From assembly GCF_019468565.1 (NCBI RefSeq), contig NZ_CP080521.1, positions 6,076,001 through 6,140,000 of the forward strand: a stretch of 64,000 nt of DNA, given 5' to 3'. Source of the stretch: Pseudonocardia sp. DSM 110487. GTDB lineage: Bacteria; Actinomycetota; Actinomycetes; Mycobacteriales; Pseudonocardiaceae. A program made the position numbers and the translations under genes. The notes under the pieces were generated by a model. The model searched no databases. It saw nothing but the letters and a program-made list of their open reading frames with translations, and had not been told where the DNA came from. Of the stretch, positions 1 through 7,720 are shown piece after piece. Within the stretch, counting starts at the first letter, position 1; each line of letters begins with the position of its first letter.

Positions 1-708
1 CGCCACCAGCACGAGGCACGCACGCAGCTCCGGATGGCCCCATGCGTAGCGCAGCCCGGCCACGGCCTGCCCCCTGCCCCGGCCCGCCTTCGCGGCGCGG
101 TGCAGCGCCGACCGGTCGATGCGGGCGAGCCCGACCAGCACGGCCGCGAACGAGACCGCGTTGAGCGCGAACGCCGCGCCCGCTCCCGCGGCCGCGATGA
201 CCAGTCCGGCCACCGCGGGACCGACCAGCCGGCCGGTGTTGTGGATCGTCGAGTTCAGCGCCTGGGCGTTGACGTAGTCGCCCGGCGGCACCAGGTCGGT
301 GACGAACGTGTGGCGGGCGGGCGAGTCCACCACGGTCACGAGCCCCAGCAGCGCCGCCATCACGTAGACCAGGCCGAGGGTGGTGGCGCCGAGCATGGTG
401 GTGACGGCGAGCACCCCGGCGAGGACGGCGCTCGCCGCCTGCGTGACGACGAGCAGCTTCCAGCGGTCGAGCCGGTCGACCAGCACGCCGCCCCATACCC
501 CGAGCAGCAGCATGGGGAGGAACTGCAGGGCCAGCGCCGTGCCGACGGCGACGGGGTCGCCGGTCAGCTCCAGCACGAGCCAGTCCTGGGCGACACGCTG
601 CATCCACGTGCCGACGACGCTCAGCGCGTGGCCGCCGAGGTAGCGGCGGTAGTTGGGGTGGTGCAGCGAGCGGACGGTCCGGGCGACGAAACCGGCACCC
701 TTGCCCAT
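1..708 (-). CDS. MFS transporter, EntS-like (MFS_3) type, C-terminus beyond the window
   Basis: The reverse strand is open from ATG at 708 to the left edge (236 codons, no stop), so only the N-terminal half of a major facilitator protein is present. The start reads MGKGAGFVARTV, followed by hydrophobic helices typical of the EntS/MFS_3 exporters, with first-helix text such as VVGTWMQRVAQDWLV and a loop GVLVDRLDRWK that matches the family motif G-x-LaDRxdRr. It lies 18 bp downstream of the membrane hydrolase gene on the same strand, so the two are probably cotranscribed. A variant of the island operator overlaps the region just upstream of the start. The substrate cannot be told; export of a small molecule is the family role. 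Confidence 0.8.
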   Translation of the reverse strand, partial: MGKGAGFVARTVRSLHHPNYRRYLGGHALSVVGTWMQRVAQDWLVLELTGDPVAVGTALALQFLPMLLLGVWGGVLVDRLDRWKLLVVTQAASAVLAGVLAVTTMLGATTLGLVYVMAALLGLVTVVDSPARHTFVTDLVPPGDYVNAQALNSTIHNTGRLVGPAVAGLVIAAAGAGAAFALNAVSFAAVLVGLARIDRSALHRAAKAGRGRGQAVAGLRYAWGHPELRACLVLVA

Positions 709-709
709 A

Positions 710-725
710 GGTCTGACACTAGACC
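710..725. promoter_or_regulatory. Variant GntR-type palindrome upstream of the MFS gene
   Basis: GGTCTGACACTAGACC is an inverted repeat (GGTCT/AGACC) directly upstream of the MFS start codon. It is very like the 17-bp palindrome at 2743-2759 (shared GGTCTGACA, TAG and the following CCATTA) but is one base shorter in the centre. It may be a degenerate or weak member of the operator family of the catabolic island. Confidence 0.35.
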
Positions 726-726
726 A

Positions 727-2100
727 TTACGGAAGCAGGAGGCCCCAGTAGCCGCCCCACAGGACGAACACGGCGCCCGCGCCCAGCAACAGCGCCGTCC
801 GAGGCCCGTCTCCTCCGCGGCGCCACGTCCGCGCCGCGAGCGCCACGCCGGCTCCGGCCGCGACGACGGCCAGCGCCTGGAGTGCGAGCCACGGCAGCGG
901 CCTGCCGGCGATCATCGGGCCGGGATCGAAGGCGTCACCCCGGCTCACCATCACGGATCCGAGGTAGAGCACGCAGCCCGGTACGGCGACGAGCCCCGCC
1001 CCGGCCAGCACCCGGGCCGACCACGGCGCAGGCAGCCCGGAGCGCCCGCGGATCCGGCGCCATGCCGCCGTGAGCCCCAGACCGGCGAACCCGGCCAGCA
1101 TCACCGTGAGGGCGCCCGCCTGCACGGCCGCCGACTCGTACCACGCGAGCGGCGGCACGTCGGCCGACGTCCGCAGCTGCTCGCCGGTACCGGCAACGGA
1201 GGTCGGCGGGATGCGGCCCGCGGCGACGTCGGCCACCCACGATCCGACGAGATCGACGTAGCCGGGGGCGAACTCGCCTCCCCGCTCGTACCCGGTGGCG
1301 CTGGTGCGCAGGGCGTGCTCCGCGCCGTCGAACGTGCGCAGCGTGTAGTGGCCATTGCCGGCCTCGTCGAGGAACCGCCGGTAGGCGGCGGCGCTCTCGA
1401 CCGGCGGCGTCGCCCGGTCCAGCGCGCCCCAGACGCCGAGCACCGGCAGTGTGAGCGCGCGCAGCGGCGGGCCAGGGTCGTAGTGAGCCTCCGTGAACAC
1501 GCCGAGGCCTGCGGCCAGCCGGTAGGGCGTGCGCGAACTCGCGTCGACCAGCGAGCCGCGAACACCGGCGTGCTCCATCCGGCTGGCGTCGGCCCAGGTC
1601 TGCTGGCCAAGGGGCGCGATGCCGTTCGCCCCGACCACCACGACGAACGCCGTGCGCGGGTCGCGGGCGGCGGCCAGCGGCGCGACCCAGCCGCCCTCGC
1701 TCAACCCCCAGATCCCGACCTTCGCGGGATCGACCTCGGCCCGCCCCCGCAGGACCGCAGCGGCCGCGATCGCATCGTCGGCGAGCCGGGAGTAGGAGCG
1801 CTGGGTGAACGAGTAGCCCACTGTCCGTTTGTCGTAGGCGAGCGTGACGATACCGGCCCGCGCGAAGGCATCCGCCTCGGCGGCGAGGTCCTCCCGGGTG
1901 TGCGGTCCAGAGCCGTGCACCAGCACCATGCCGGGTAGCCCTGACTGGGCACCGGCCGGGACGTGCAGCGTTGCCGGGAGGGTCAGCCCGTCGACGGTTG
2001 TGACGGATAGCTGCATCTCCTGGACGGCGACGGGCGACGGTGGCGGCTGGCCGGGCAGCACGGCAAGGGTGGCGGCGGCGACGGCGGCGAGAAGGTTCAC
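727..2100 (-). CDS. Alpha/beta hydrolase with a C-terminal four-helix membrane domain
   Basis: The protein has 457 residues. A secretion-like hydrophobic N-terminus (about residues 1-20) precedes an alpha/beta hydrolase domain of the prolyl-oligopeptidase/dienelactone-hydrolase type. The nucleophile elbow GLSEGG gives Ser134, GVWGALD gives the likely acid Asp228 and DGAEHA gives His262, so the catalytic triad appears complete. The oxyanion text VHGSGPHTRE is at about 61-70. From about residue 325 there are four hydrophobic helices ending at the C-terminus, so the enzyme is probably anchored in the membrane with an extracytoplasmic catalytic domain. ATG at 2100 is the plausible start, and the gene is divergent from the ArsR-type regulator. 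The substrate is unknown; an ester or peptide is possible. Confidence 0.75.
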   Translation of the reverse strand: MNLLAAVAAATLAVLPGQPPPSPVAVQEMQLSVTTVDGLTLPATLHVPAGAQSGLPGMVLVHGSGPHTREDLAAEADAFARAGIVTLAYDKRTVGYSFTQRSYSRLADDAIAAAAVLRGRAEVDPAKVGIWGLSEGGWVAPLAAARDPRTAFVVVVGANGIAPLGQQTWADASRMEHAGVRGSLVDASSRTPYRLAAGLGVFTEAHYDPGPPLRALTLPVLGVWGALDRATPPVESAAAYRRFLDEAGNGHYTLRTFDGAEHALRTSATGYERGGEFAPGYVDLVGSWVADVAAGRIPPTSVAGTGEQLRTSADVPPLAWYESAAVQAGALTVMLAGFAGLGLTAAWRRIRGRSGLPAPWSARVLAGAGLVAVPGCVLYLGSVMVSRGDAFDPGPMIAGRPLPWLALQALAVVAAGAGVALAARTWRRGGDGPRTALLLGAGAVFVLWGGYWGLLLP

Positions 2101-2128
2101 AAGAGGCCTCCTTAGTTGCAGAGCAATC

Positions 2129-2150
2129 TTTGCAGAAATTCTTATGCAAA
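2129..2150. promoter_or_regulatory. Inverted repeat between divergent hydrolase and ArsR genes
   Basis: TTTGCA at 2129-2134 and TGCAAA at 2145-2150 form a perfect 6-bp inverted repeat with a 10-bp AT-rich spacer, inside the 74-bp gap between divergent genes. A further TTGCA lies at 2116-2120, in direct orientation 14 bp upstream. The position and symmetry suit an operator for the adjacent ArsR-type regulator. The AT-rich spacer (GAAATTCTTA) probably overlaps promoter elements. Confidence 0.5.
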
Positions 2151-2174
2151 GACAAGCCTGCTAGCTTCTGGTCC

Positions 2175-2756
2175 GTGGCACGTCAGGGAGAACCCCGAGA
2201 GCTCACCGATCCGGCGGCCCTGAAGGCGCTCGCCCACCCGCTGCGGCGGCGCATCCTGCGACAGCTCGACCGGGAGGGGCCTGCGACCTCCACCACGCTG
2301 GCCAGGGCGCTCGGGGAGAACACCGGGGCCACCAGCTACCACCTGCGCCAGCTCGCCGAGCACGGCTTCGTGGTGGACGTGCCGGACAAGGGTCAGGGCC
2401 GCGAGCGCTGGTGGCAGGCCAAGCGCCAGGACATCCGGTTCCCCCCGCGCAGCACGATGAGCGCCGACATGCGGGCGACGTTCGACGAGTTCACCCGTCA
2501 AGGCGTCGCCGAGGACATCGAGGCGTTCTCGCGGTTCCTCGAGCAGCGCGACGAGATGGGCGAGTGGAGCGACGGGCTGCTGTTCTCCCGGGGATCGCTC
2601 AGCCTGACCAAGGACGAGCTGATGCGGTTCTGGGCGGACTACATGGAGCTCCTCCGGCGCTACATCGCGGCAGCCGACCCGCCGACGGCCGGCGCCCGCC
2701 GACTGCTCGTGCGGTTCGTCGCCTTCCCGGACGTGGGCCCGAGGTCTGACAAATAG
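2175..2756 (+). CDS. ArsR-family winged helix-turn-helix regulator
   Basis: The chosen start is GTG at 2175 (reading VARQGEPRELTDP), giving 193 residues. An open frame continues upstream, but it crosses the divergent intergenic region. The N-terminal 80 residues carry a DNA-binding domain: ALAHPLRRRILRQL, then TSTTLARALGENTGATSYHLRQLAEHGFV, the classic ArsR HTH_20 recognition pattern. The C-terminal half is acidic and helical, as in HTH_20 regulators that do not bind metals; no Cys metal site is visible. It is transcribed away from the membrane hydrolase/MFS pair and probably represses it and itself. Confidence 0.8.
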   Translation: MARQGEPRELTDPAALKALAHPLRRRILRQLDREGPATSTTLARALGENTGATSYHLRQLAEHGFVVDVPDKGQGRERWWQAKRQDIRFPPRSTMSADMRATFDEFTRQGVAEDIEAFSRFLEQRDEMGEWSDGLLFSRGSLSLTKDELMRFWADYMELLRRYIAAADPPTAGARRLLVRFVAFPDVGPRSDK

Positions 2757-2759
2757 TCC
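2743..2759. promoter_or_regulatory. GntR-type 17-bp palindrome upstream of the dehydrogenase
   Basis: GGTCTGACAAATAGTCC matches the island consensus GGTCTAAC-N-GTTAGACC at 12 of 16 positions. It overlaps the stop codon of the ArsR gene and ends 11 bp before the ATG of the dehydrogenase at 2771, a position where a bound repressor would block initiation. Confidence 0.6.
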
Positions 2760-2770
2760 ATTATGGGCCG

Positions 2771-3640
2771 ATGTCCGAGACCACAGCGTCCACCCGTCCG
2801 TCCGTTCCATCCGGAGCGGGAGTGATCGGCGTTGGCGCGATGGGTGGCCCCATCGCCCGTCACCTGGCCACCGCCGGGATCGACACCGTCGTCACCGATC
2901 TCGACCCGGCCGCCGTCGGCGCGGCCGCGACCCACGGCGCCGTCGCCGCACCGGACCCGGCCGGCGTGGCCGCCGCGGCCGGCGTCGTGATCGTCGTCGT
3001 CGCCACGGACGCGCAGCTGCGTGACGTGCTCACCGGGACACGCGGGGTGTTCGCCGGAGCCCGCCCCGGCACCGTCGTCCTGCTGTCCAGCTCCGCCCTG
3101 CCGGACACGTGCCGAGAGCTCGCCGCGGCCGCCCCGGAGGGCATCGACGTGCTCGACGCCGCGCTCACCGGCGGAGTCCGATCCGCCGAGGCGGGGCGGC
3201 TGACACTCCTGGTGGGCGGCGACCCCGCCGCCCTCGACGCGGCCCGACCCGTCCTGCCGCCCTGGACGGCCGCCGTGCACCTGCTGGGCGATGTCGGCGC
3301 GGGCCAGGTCGGCAAGACGGTCAACAACCTCGTGCACTGGGCGCAGATCGCCGCGATCGCACAGGCCCTCGAGCTGGGCAGGCGACTCGGTGGCGACGTG
3401 CGGAAGCTGCGGGCGGCGATGCAGGACAGCCCCACCGACAGCCGGACGCTGCGCGAGATGGACCAGATGCGCTTCACCTGGTTCGAGAAGGACATCGCGA
3501 ACGCCGAAGAGATGGCGGCGGGCACGGACGCGGACCTGTCGATGGCACGCGCGTCGCTCGCCTTCATGCGGACGTTCGACATCGACGCGGCCCTGCGACT
3601 GCTCTCCAGCCGCGACCCAGGTCTTTACAGGCCACTGTGA
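2771..3640 (+). CDS. NAD(P)-dependent 3-hydroxyisobutyrate/tartronate-semialdehyde-type dehydrogenase
   Basis: The protein has 289 residues, the usual length for the beta-hydroxyacid dehydrogenase family. The Rossmann motif GVIGVGAMGGPIARHL is near residues 17-32. The substrate signature DAALTGGVRSAEAG matches the family D-A-P-V-S-G-G pattern with Leu-Thr in place of Val-Ser. The catalytic lysine segment is GAGQVGKTVNNLVHW. Such enzymes oxidise short 3-hydroxy acids. The gene starts the catabolic island and has its own palindromic operator. Its substrate there is unknown; reduction or oxidation of a ring-derived hydroxy acid or semialdehyde is one possibility. Confidence 0.8.
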   Translation: MSETTASTRPSVPSGAGVIGVGAMGGPIARHLATAGIDTVVTDLDPAAVGAAATHGAVAAPDPAGVAAAAGVVIVVVATDAQLRDVLTGTRGVFAGARPGTVVLLSSSALPDTCRELAAAAPEGIDVLDAALTGGVRSAEAGRLTLLVGGDPAALDAARPVLPPWTAAVHLLGDVGAGQVGKTVNNLVHWAQIAAIAQALELGRRLGGDVRKLRAAMQDSPTDSRTLREMDQMRFTWFEKDIANAEEMAAGTDADLSMARASLAFMRTFDIDAALRLLSSRDPGLYRPL

Positions 3641-3666
3641 GGAGAGTTACCTTCCAGCGCACCAAT

Positions 3667-3683
3667 GGTCAGTCCGTTAGTCC
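3667..3683. promoter_or_regulatory. GntR-type 17-bp palindrome upstream of the ABC importer operon
   Basis: GGTCAGTCCGTTAGTCC matches the island consensus at 12 of 16 positions. It lies in the 95-bp gap between the dehydrogenase stop and the solute-binding protein start, the only gap able to hold the promoter for the run of genes to 10491. Confidence 0.6.
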
Positions 3684-3735
3684 TCTACCGCTCTGACCCT
3701 CCCGAGCTGCACCGCCGCAAATCCTGGAGACGACG

Positions 3736-4851
3736 ATGTCACGACGATCGGCGCTTGCCAGCCTCGGCGCCGCGGGCCTGCTGCTGCTCTCCGGCTGCGG
3801 TGGCGCCCCGACGTCCGGCCCCGCCCCGGGCTCCGACCAGCCCACCGCCGCGGAAGCCGTGTACGCGGAGGCCGGCGCCCTCACCGGAACCGCGCGCCAC
3901 GACCGCCTCGTCGAGCTGGCCGCACAGGAAGGCAACACGCTCTCGGTCTACACCTCGCTGAACGCCGACATCGCCGACATCGTGGTGCCCCAGTTCGAGC
4001 AGGCGACGGGCATCGACGTGGAGGTTTACCGCGCCGACTCGGAGACGGTGCTGCAGCGCACGCTGCAGGAGGCGTCGGCGGGCTTCGCCGGAGCCGATGT
4101 CGTCGAGACCAACGCCACGCAGATGGCGATCATCGCATCGCAGGGCCTCACCGGGGACTACGAGGGCGAGCAGCGCAACAAGATCAACGAGCAGTTCCGG
4201 TACGACGGCTGGACGCCCACCCGCTTCAACATCTTCGCGCCGGCCTGGAACACGAACCTCGTGCGCGCGGACCTGGTACCTCGCAGGTGGGAGGACCTCG
4301 CCGACCCGAAGTACGACGGGATCCTGTCGCTGGAGGTCAGCGACTACGACTGGTACATGACGCTCTACACCCACTACCGCCAGCAGGGCATGGCCGACGC
4401 CGACATCGACCGGTTCTTCGCGGACATGGTGCGGGGCTCGAAGGTGGCGAAGGGGCACTCCGGCCAGGTCGAGCTGCTCTCGGCCGGGGAGTTCGGCGTG
4501 GTCGCCGCCTCGTACACCTACCTGACCGAGAAGGCGCGGGCGAGCGGGGCGCCGGTGGACGACCAGCCGTTCGTCGAGCCGGTCGTGGCCCGCGCCAACG
4601 GCGGCGGGCTGCTGCGCAGCAGCACGCACCCGGCTGCGGCGATGCTGTTCATGGACTGGCTGCTGAAGGACGGGCAGCAGATCATCCTCGACAACGGCCT
4701 CACCCCGGCCGTGATGCCGGACGGCTCCGACCCCCTCGCAGGCCACCAGGTCCTGCCGGTCGACGTGCAGCAGCTCATCGACGAGGGCAACGACTGGTCC
4801 GTCCGCTACGACGAGGTCGTCCGCGGCGGCGAGCAGCTGCCGGAGAACTGA
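3736..4851 (+). CDS. ABC transporter solute-binding lipoprotein (family 1, Fe3+/FbpA-like fold)
   Basis: The protein has 371 residues. A lipoprotein signal peptide with lipobox LLSGC (Cys about residue 22) is followed by a periplasmic-binding fold of the type found in iron(III), thiamine and aminoethylphosphonate importers (LSVYTSLNADIADIVVPQFEQ, then DVVETNATQM). It would be anchored on the outer face of the membrane. It is followed 4 bp later by its permease and then the ATPase. The Tyr cluster typical of ferric-ion binders is not obvious, and the gene sits in a catabolic regulon, so an organic-acid substrate is at least as likely as iron. That last point is inference. Confidence 0.8.
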   Translation: MSRRSALASLGAAGLLLLSGCGGAPTSGPAPGSDQPTAAEAVYAEAGALTGTARHDRLVELAAQEGNTLSVYTSLNADIADIVVPQFEQATGIDVEVYRADSETVLQRTLQEASAGFAGADVVETNATQMAIIASQGLTGDYEGEQRNKINEQFRYDGWTPTRFNIFAPAWNTNLVRADLVPRRWEDLADPKYDGILSLEVSDYDWYMTLYTHYRQQGMADADIDRFFADMVRGSKVAKGHSGQVELLSAGEFGVVAASYTYLTEKARASGAPVDDQPFVEPVVARANGGGLLRSSTHPAAAMLFMDWLLKDGQQIILDNGLTPAVMPDGSDPLAGHQVLPVDVQQLIDEGNDWSVRYDEVVRGGEQLPEN

Positions 4852-4855
4852 CGGC

Positions 4856-6574
4856 ATGGCGACCCTCGCAACCCGGGCGAGACAGCCGGGAGCCGCCGCG
4901 CGATGGCGCGAGGTGATCCTGCGGCCCCGCACCCTCGTCGCGGCCGCGACGACGGTCGTGGTCGGCTACTTCGCCCTGATCCCGCTGATCTACCTGCTCT
5001 GGACCACGTTCTCCGACGCGCAGGGCTTCAGCCTCGGCGGCTTCGCGCGCGCGTACGGCGACGCCCGCATCGGGGAGCTGGTCGGCAACTCGCTGTGGTT
5101 CGCGGCCGGGTCGGCGGTGCTGTCCCTCACCGTCGGCACGGCGCTGGCCTACTTCAACGTGCGCACCGACGTGCCGTTCAAGGCGCTCTTCTTCGCCGCG
5201 TCGATCATCCCGTTGATCATCCCGGGGATCCTCTACACGATCGCATGGATCTTCCTGGCCAGCCCCACGATCGGCCTGCTCAACAGCCTGATCGAGCCGC
5301 TCGTCGGGCCAGGGACATTCGACGTCTTCACGGTCTGGGGGATGATCTGGGTCGAGGGCCTGCACCTGTCCCCCATCGCGTTCCTCTTCATGGTGGCCGC
5401 GTTCCGGTCCACCGATCCCTCGCTCGAGGAATCGTCGCTGATGAGCGGCGCCACCCGCGTGCAGACCTTCCGGCGGGTGACCCTGCCGCTGGTCCGCCCG
5501 GCCCTCCTCTCGGCGGCCCTGATCATGCTGGTCCGCAGCCTGGAGAGCTTCGAGGTACCGGCGCTGCTCGGCCTGCAGAACGGCATCTACGTCTTCACCA
5601 GCCGGATCTTCCAGGTGCTGCGCAGCTTCCCCGTCGACTTCGCGGGGGCGGGTGCGCTGGCGGTCGGGCTGCTCGCGGTGGCGGCGCTCGGCATCTGGCT
5701 GTCCAACATGTTCAGCCGAGGCCACGGCGGCGGCACGATCACCGGCAAGGGCTTCCGCCCGCGCCCGATCGACCTGGGCCGCTGGAAGCCGGTGGTCGGC
5801 GGGGGCATCCTGCTCTACTTCTTCGTCACGGTGCTGGCCCCGCTGATGGTGCTGCTCTACACGGCACTGCTGCCTTACTACCGGCCCCCGTCGGCCGAGG
5901 CGTTCGCGTCGATGAACCTCGACAACTTCGTCGCGGTGTTCAACCTCCCCTCGGTGCCCACCGCGCTGAGGAACTCCCTGATCCTGGGCGGCGGCGCGGC
6001 CACGATCGTGATGGCTCTGATGGCGGTGGCCGCATGGGTGGTGGTGCGCTCCGGCATCCCGGGCCGCCAGATCCTGGACCACATCGCGTTCTCGCCGCTC
6101 GTGATCCCGGGGTTGGTGCTCGGCGTCGGGATCGCGTTCGTCTACCTTCGCAGCCCGCTGCCGATCTACGGCACGCTGCTCATCCTGCTGATCGCCTACT
6201 GCACCCGGTACCTGCCCTACGGCATGCGCTACGCGGTGAGCGGGATGCAGACGATCTCCACGGAGCTCGAGGAGTCGGCCCAGGTCAGCGGGGCCGGGTG
6301 GTGGGCGACGTTCCGCCGGGTCCTGCTGCCGCTCATCGCGCCCGCGCTGCTCGCGGGCTGGGTCTACATCTTCGTGGTGAGCTTCCGCGAGCTCTCCTCC
6401 TCGATCCTGCTGTACACGCCGGGCAACGAGGTGCTGTCGATCTCCATCTGGGAGCTGTACGCGAACGCGCGCTTCGGGGAGCTGTCCGCGCTCGGCGTGA
6501 TCATGGTCCTCATCCTCGCCGTGCTGGTGGCGGTCGCCTACAAGGTCGGCGCCCGCGTCGGCCTCAAGTCCTGA
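4856..6574 (+). CDS. ABC transporter permease with two fused membrane domains (FbpB/ThiP type)
   Basis: The protein has 572 residues with two homologous halves, each with about six helices. Each half carries an EAA-like loop that contacts the ATPase: LEESSLMSGATRVQTFRRVTLPLV in the first and LEESAQVSGAGWWATFRRVLLPLI in the second. This duplicated arrangement is usual for FbpB-type permeases, so one chain forms the whole channel. The start ATG is 4 bp after the binding-protein stop. The ATPase follows 18 bp downstream, completing a three-gene importer. Confidence 0.88.
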   Translation: MATLATRARQPGAAARWREVILRPRTLVAAATTVVVGYFALIPLIYLLWTTFSDAQGFSLGGFARAYGDARIGELVGNSLWFAAGSAVLSLTVGTALAYFNVRTDVPFKALFFAASIIPLIIPGILYTIAWIFLASPTIGLLNSLIEPLVGPGTFDVFTVWGMIWVEGLHLSPIAFLFMVAAFRSTDPSLEESSLMSGATRVQTFRRVTLPLVRPALLSAALIMLVRSLESFEVPALLGLQNGIYVFTSRIFQVLRSFPVDFAGAGALAVGLLAVAALGIWLSNMFSRGHGGGTITGKGFRPRPIDLGRWKPVVGGGILLYFFVTVLAPLMVLLYTALLPYYRPPSAEAFASMNLDNFVAVFNLPSVPTALRNSLILGGGAATIVMALMAVAAWVVVRSGIPGRQILDHIAFSPLVIPGLVLGVGIAFVYLRSPLPIYGTLLILLIAYCTRYLPYGMRYAVSGMQTISTELEESAQVSGAGWWATFRRVLLPLIAPALLAGWVYIFVVSFRELSSSILLYTPGNEVLSISIWELYANARFGELSALGVIMVLILAVLVAVAYKVGARVGLKS

Positions 6575-6592
6575 ACGGAGCTGTGACCGACC

Positions 6593-7714
6593 GTGTTGAC
6601 GATCAGCAACCTCGTGAAGAGCTTCGCCGGGGAGGCGAGCAGGCGTCGGGCGACGGCGGGCCGGGTACTCGCCGTCGACGACGTCAGCCTCGAGGTCGGC
6701 GAGGGCGAGATGTTCACGCTGCTCGGCCCGTCCGGCTGCGGCAAGACCACCACGCTGAGAGCGGTGGCCGGCCTGGAACGGCCCGACTCCGGCCGGATCG
6801 CGGTCGGCGAGCGCACCCTGTTCGACGGCGCGAGCGGCCTCAACGTGCCCGCCAACCAGCGCGGGCTCGGCATGGTGTTCCAGTCCTACGCGATCTGGCC
6901 GCACATGACCGTGTACGACAACGTGGCGTTCCCGTTGCAGGTGCGCAAGCGCTCGCTCCGCCCGGGCAAGCGGGAGATCCGCGAGCGCGTGGCCAAGGTG
7001 CTGGAGACCATGGAGCTCGGCCACCTCGCCGACCGGCAGGCCACCAAGCTCTCCGGCGGCCAGCAGCAGCGCCTCGCACTGGCCAGGGCGATCATCATCG
7101 AGCCGCCGCTGATGCTGCTCGACGAGCCGCTGTCCAACCTGGACGCGAAGCTGCGCGAGTCGCTGCGCTACGAGCTCAAGCGCCTCCAGCGCGAGCTGGG
7201 CATCACGTCCATCTACGTCACCCACGACCAGATCGAGGCGCTCGCGCTCTCGACAACCGTCGCGGTGATGAAGGACGGCAACGTCCTGCAGACCGGGCGC
7301 CCCCGCGAGGTGTACGAGTCGCCGAACTGCAGGTTCGTCGCCGAGTTCATCGGCACGTCCAACTTCCTGCGCGGCCGCGTCACCGGCCGCGACGGCGACT
7401 GCGTCGACATCGACACCGACGCGGGGCGCGTCCGGCTCGAGTCGCCGGTGCCGGTCCCGGCCGGTGAGGAGGTGCTGGCGGCGATCCGCCCGGAGAGCCT
7501 CGAGATCAGCACGACCGGCTGGGGCAACCGCGTCAACGAGTGGCCGGGCACGGTGACCAACCGGGCGTTCCTCGGCGACGCGATCGACCACATCGTCCGG
7601 GTGGGCCAGAGCAGCCTGCGCGTCAGGGGCAACCCCTCGGTCTCGATCAAGCCGGGAACCGAGATCTTCGTGGCGACGGAGCCGAGCAAGGTCACGCTCG
7701 TACCGGTGGGTTAG
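6593..7714 (+). CDS. ABC transporter ATPase (FbpC/PotA type)
   Basis: The protein has 373 residues. Walker A is GPSGCGKTT, the Q-loop is in VFQSYAIWPH, the ABC signature is LSGGQQQRLALARA, Walker B is LMLLDEPLSNLD and the switch histidine is in YVTHDQ. A C-terminal TOBE-like domain (about 260-373) is typical of the CUT1/Fe3+ subfamily. The start is GTG at 6593. It energises the permease encoded immediately upstream. Confidence 0.9.
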   Translation: MLTISNLVKSFAGEASRRRATAGRVLAVDDVSLEVGEGEMFTLLGPSGCGKTTTLRAVAGLERPDSGRIAVGERTLFDGASGLNVPANQRGLGMVFQSYAIWPHMTVYDNVAFPLQVRKRSLRPGKREIRERVAKVLETMELGHLADRQATKLSGGQQQRLALARAIIIEPPLMLLDEPLSNLDAKLRESLRYELKRLQRELGITSIYVTHDQIEALALSTTVAVMKDGNVLQTGRPREVYESPNCRFVAEFIGTSNFLRGRVTGRDGDCVDIDTDAGRVRLESPVPVPAGEEVLAAIRPESLEISTTGWGNRVNEWPGTVTNRAFLGDAIDHIVRVGQSSLRVRGNPSVSIKPGTEIFVATEPSKVTLVPVG

Positions 7715-7720
7715 GCCCTA

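Noticed and set aside
4775..7591. A 938-codon open frame on the reverse strand opposite the ABC transporter genes
   Set aside because: Composition is Arg/His/Asp-rich without any domain, and it is fully antisense to three well-supported transporter genes. Long stop-free antisense frames are expected at this GC content.
3736..7714. Iron(III) uptake as a firm function for the ABC importer
   Set aside because: The fold and operon match the Fe3+ subfamily, but the same subfamily carries organic substrates, and the operon ends in a hydroxylase gene under the catabolic operator. The substrate is left open.
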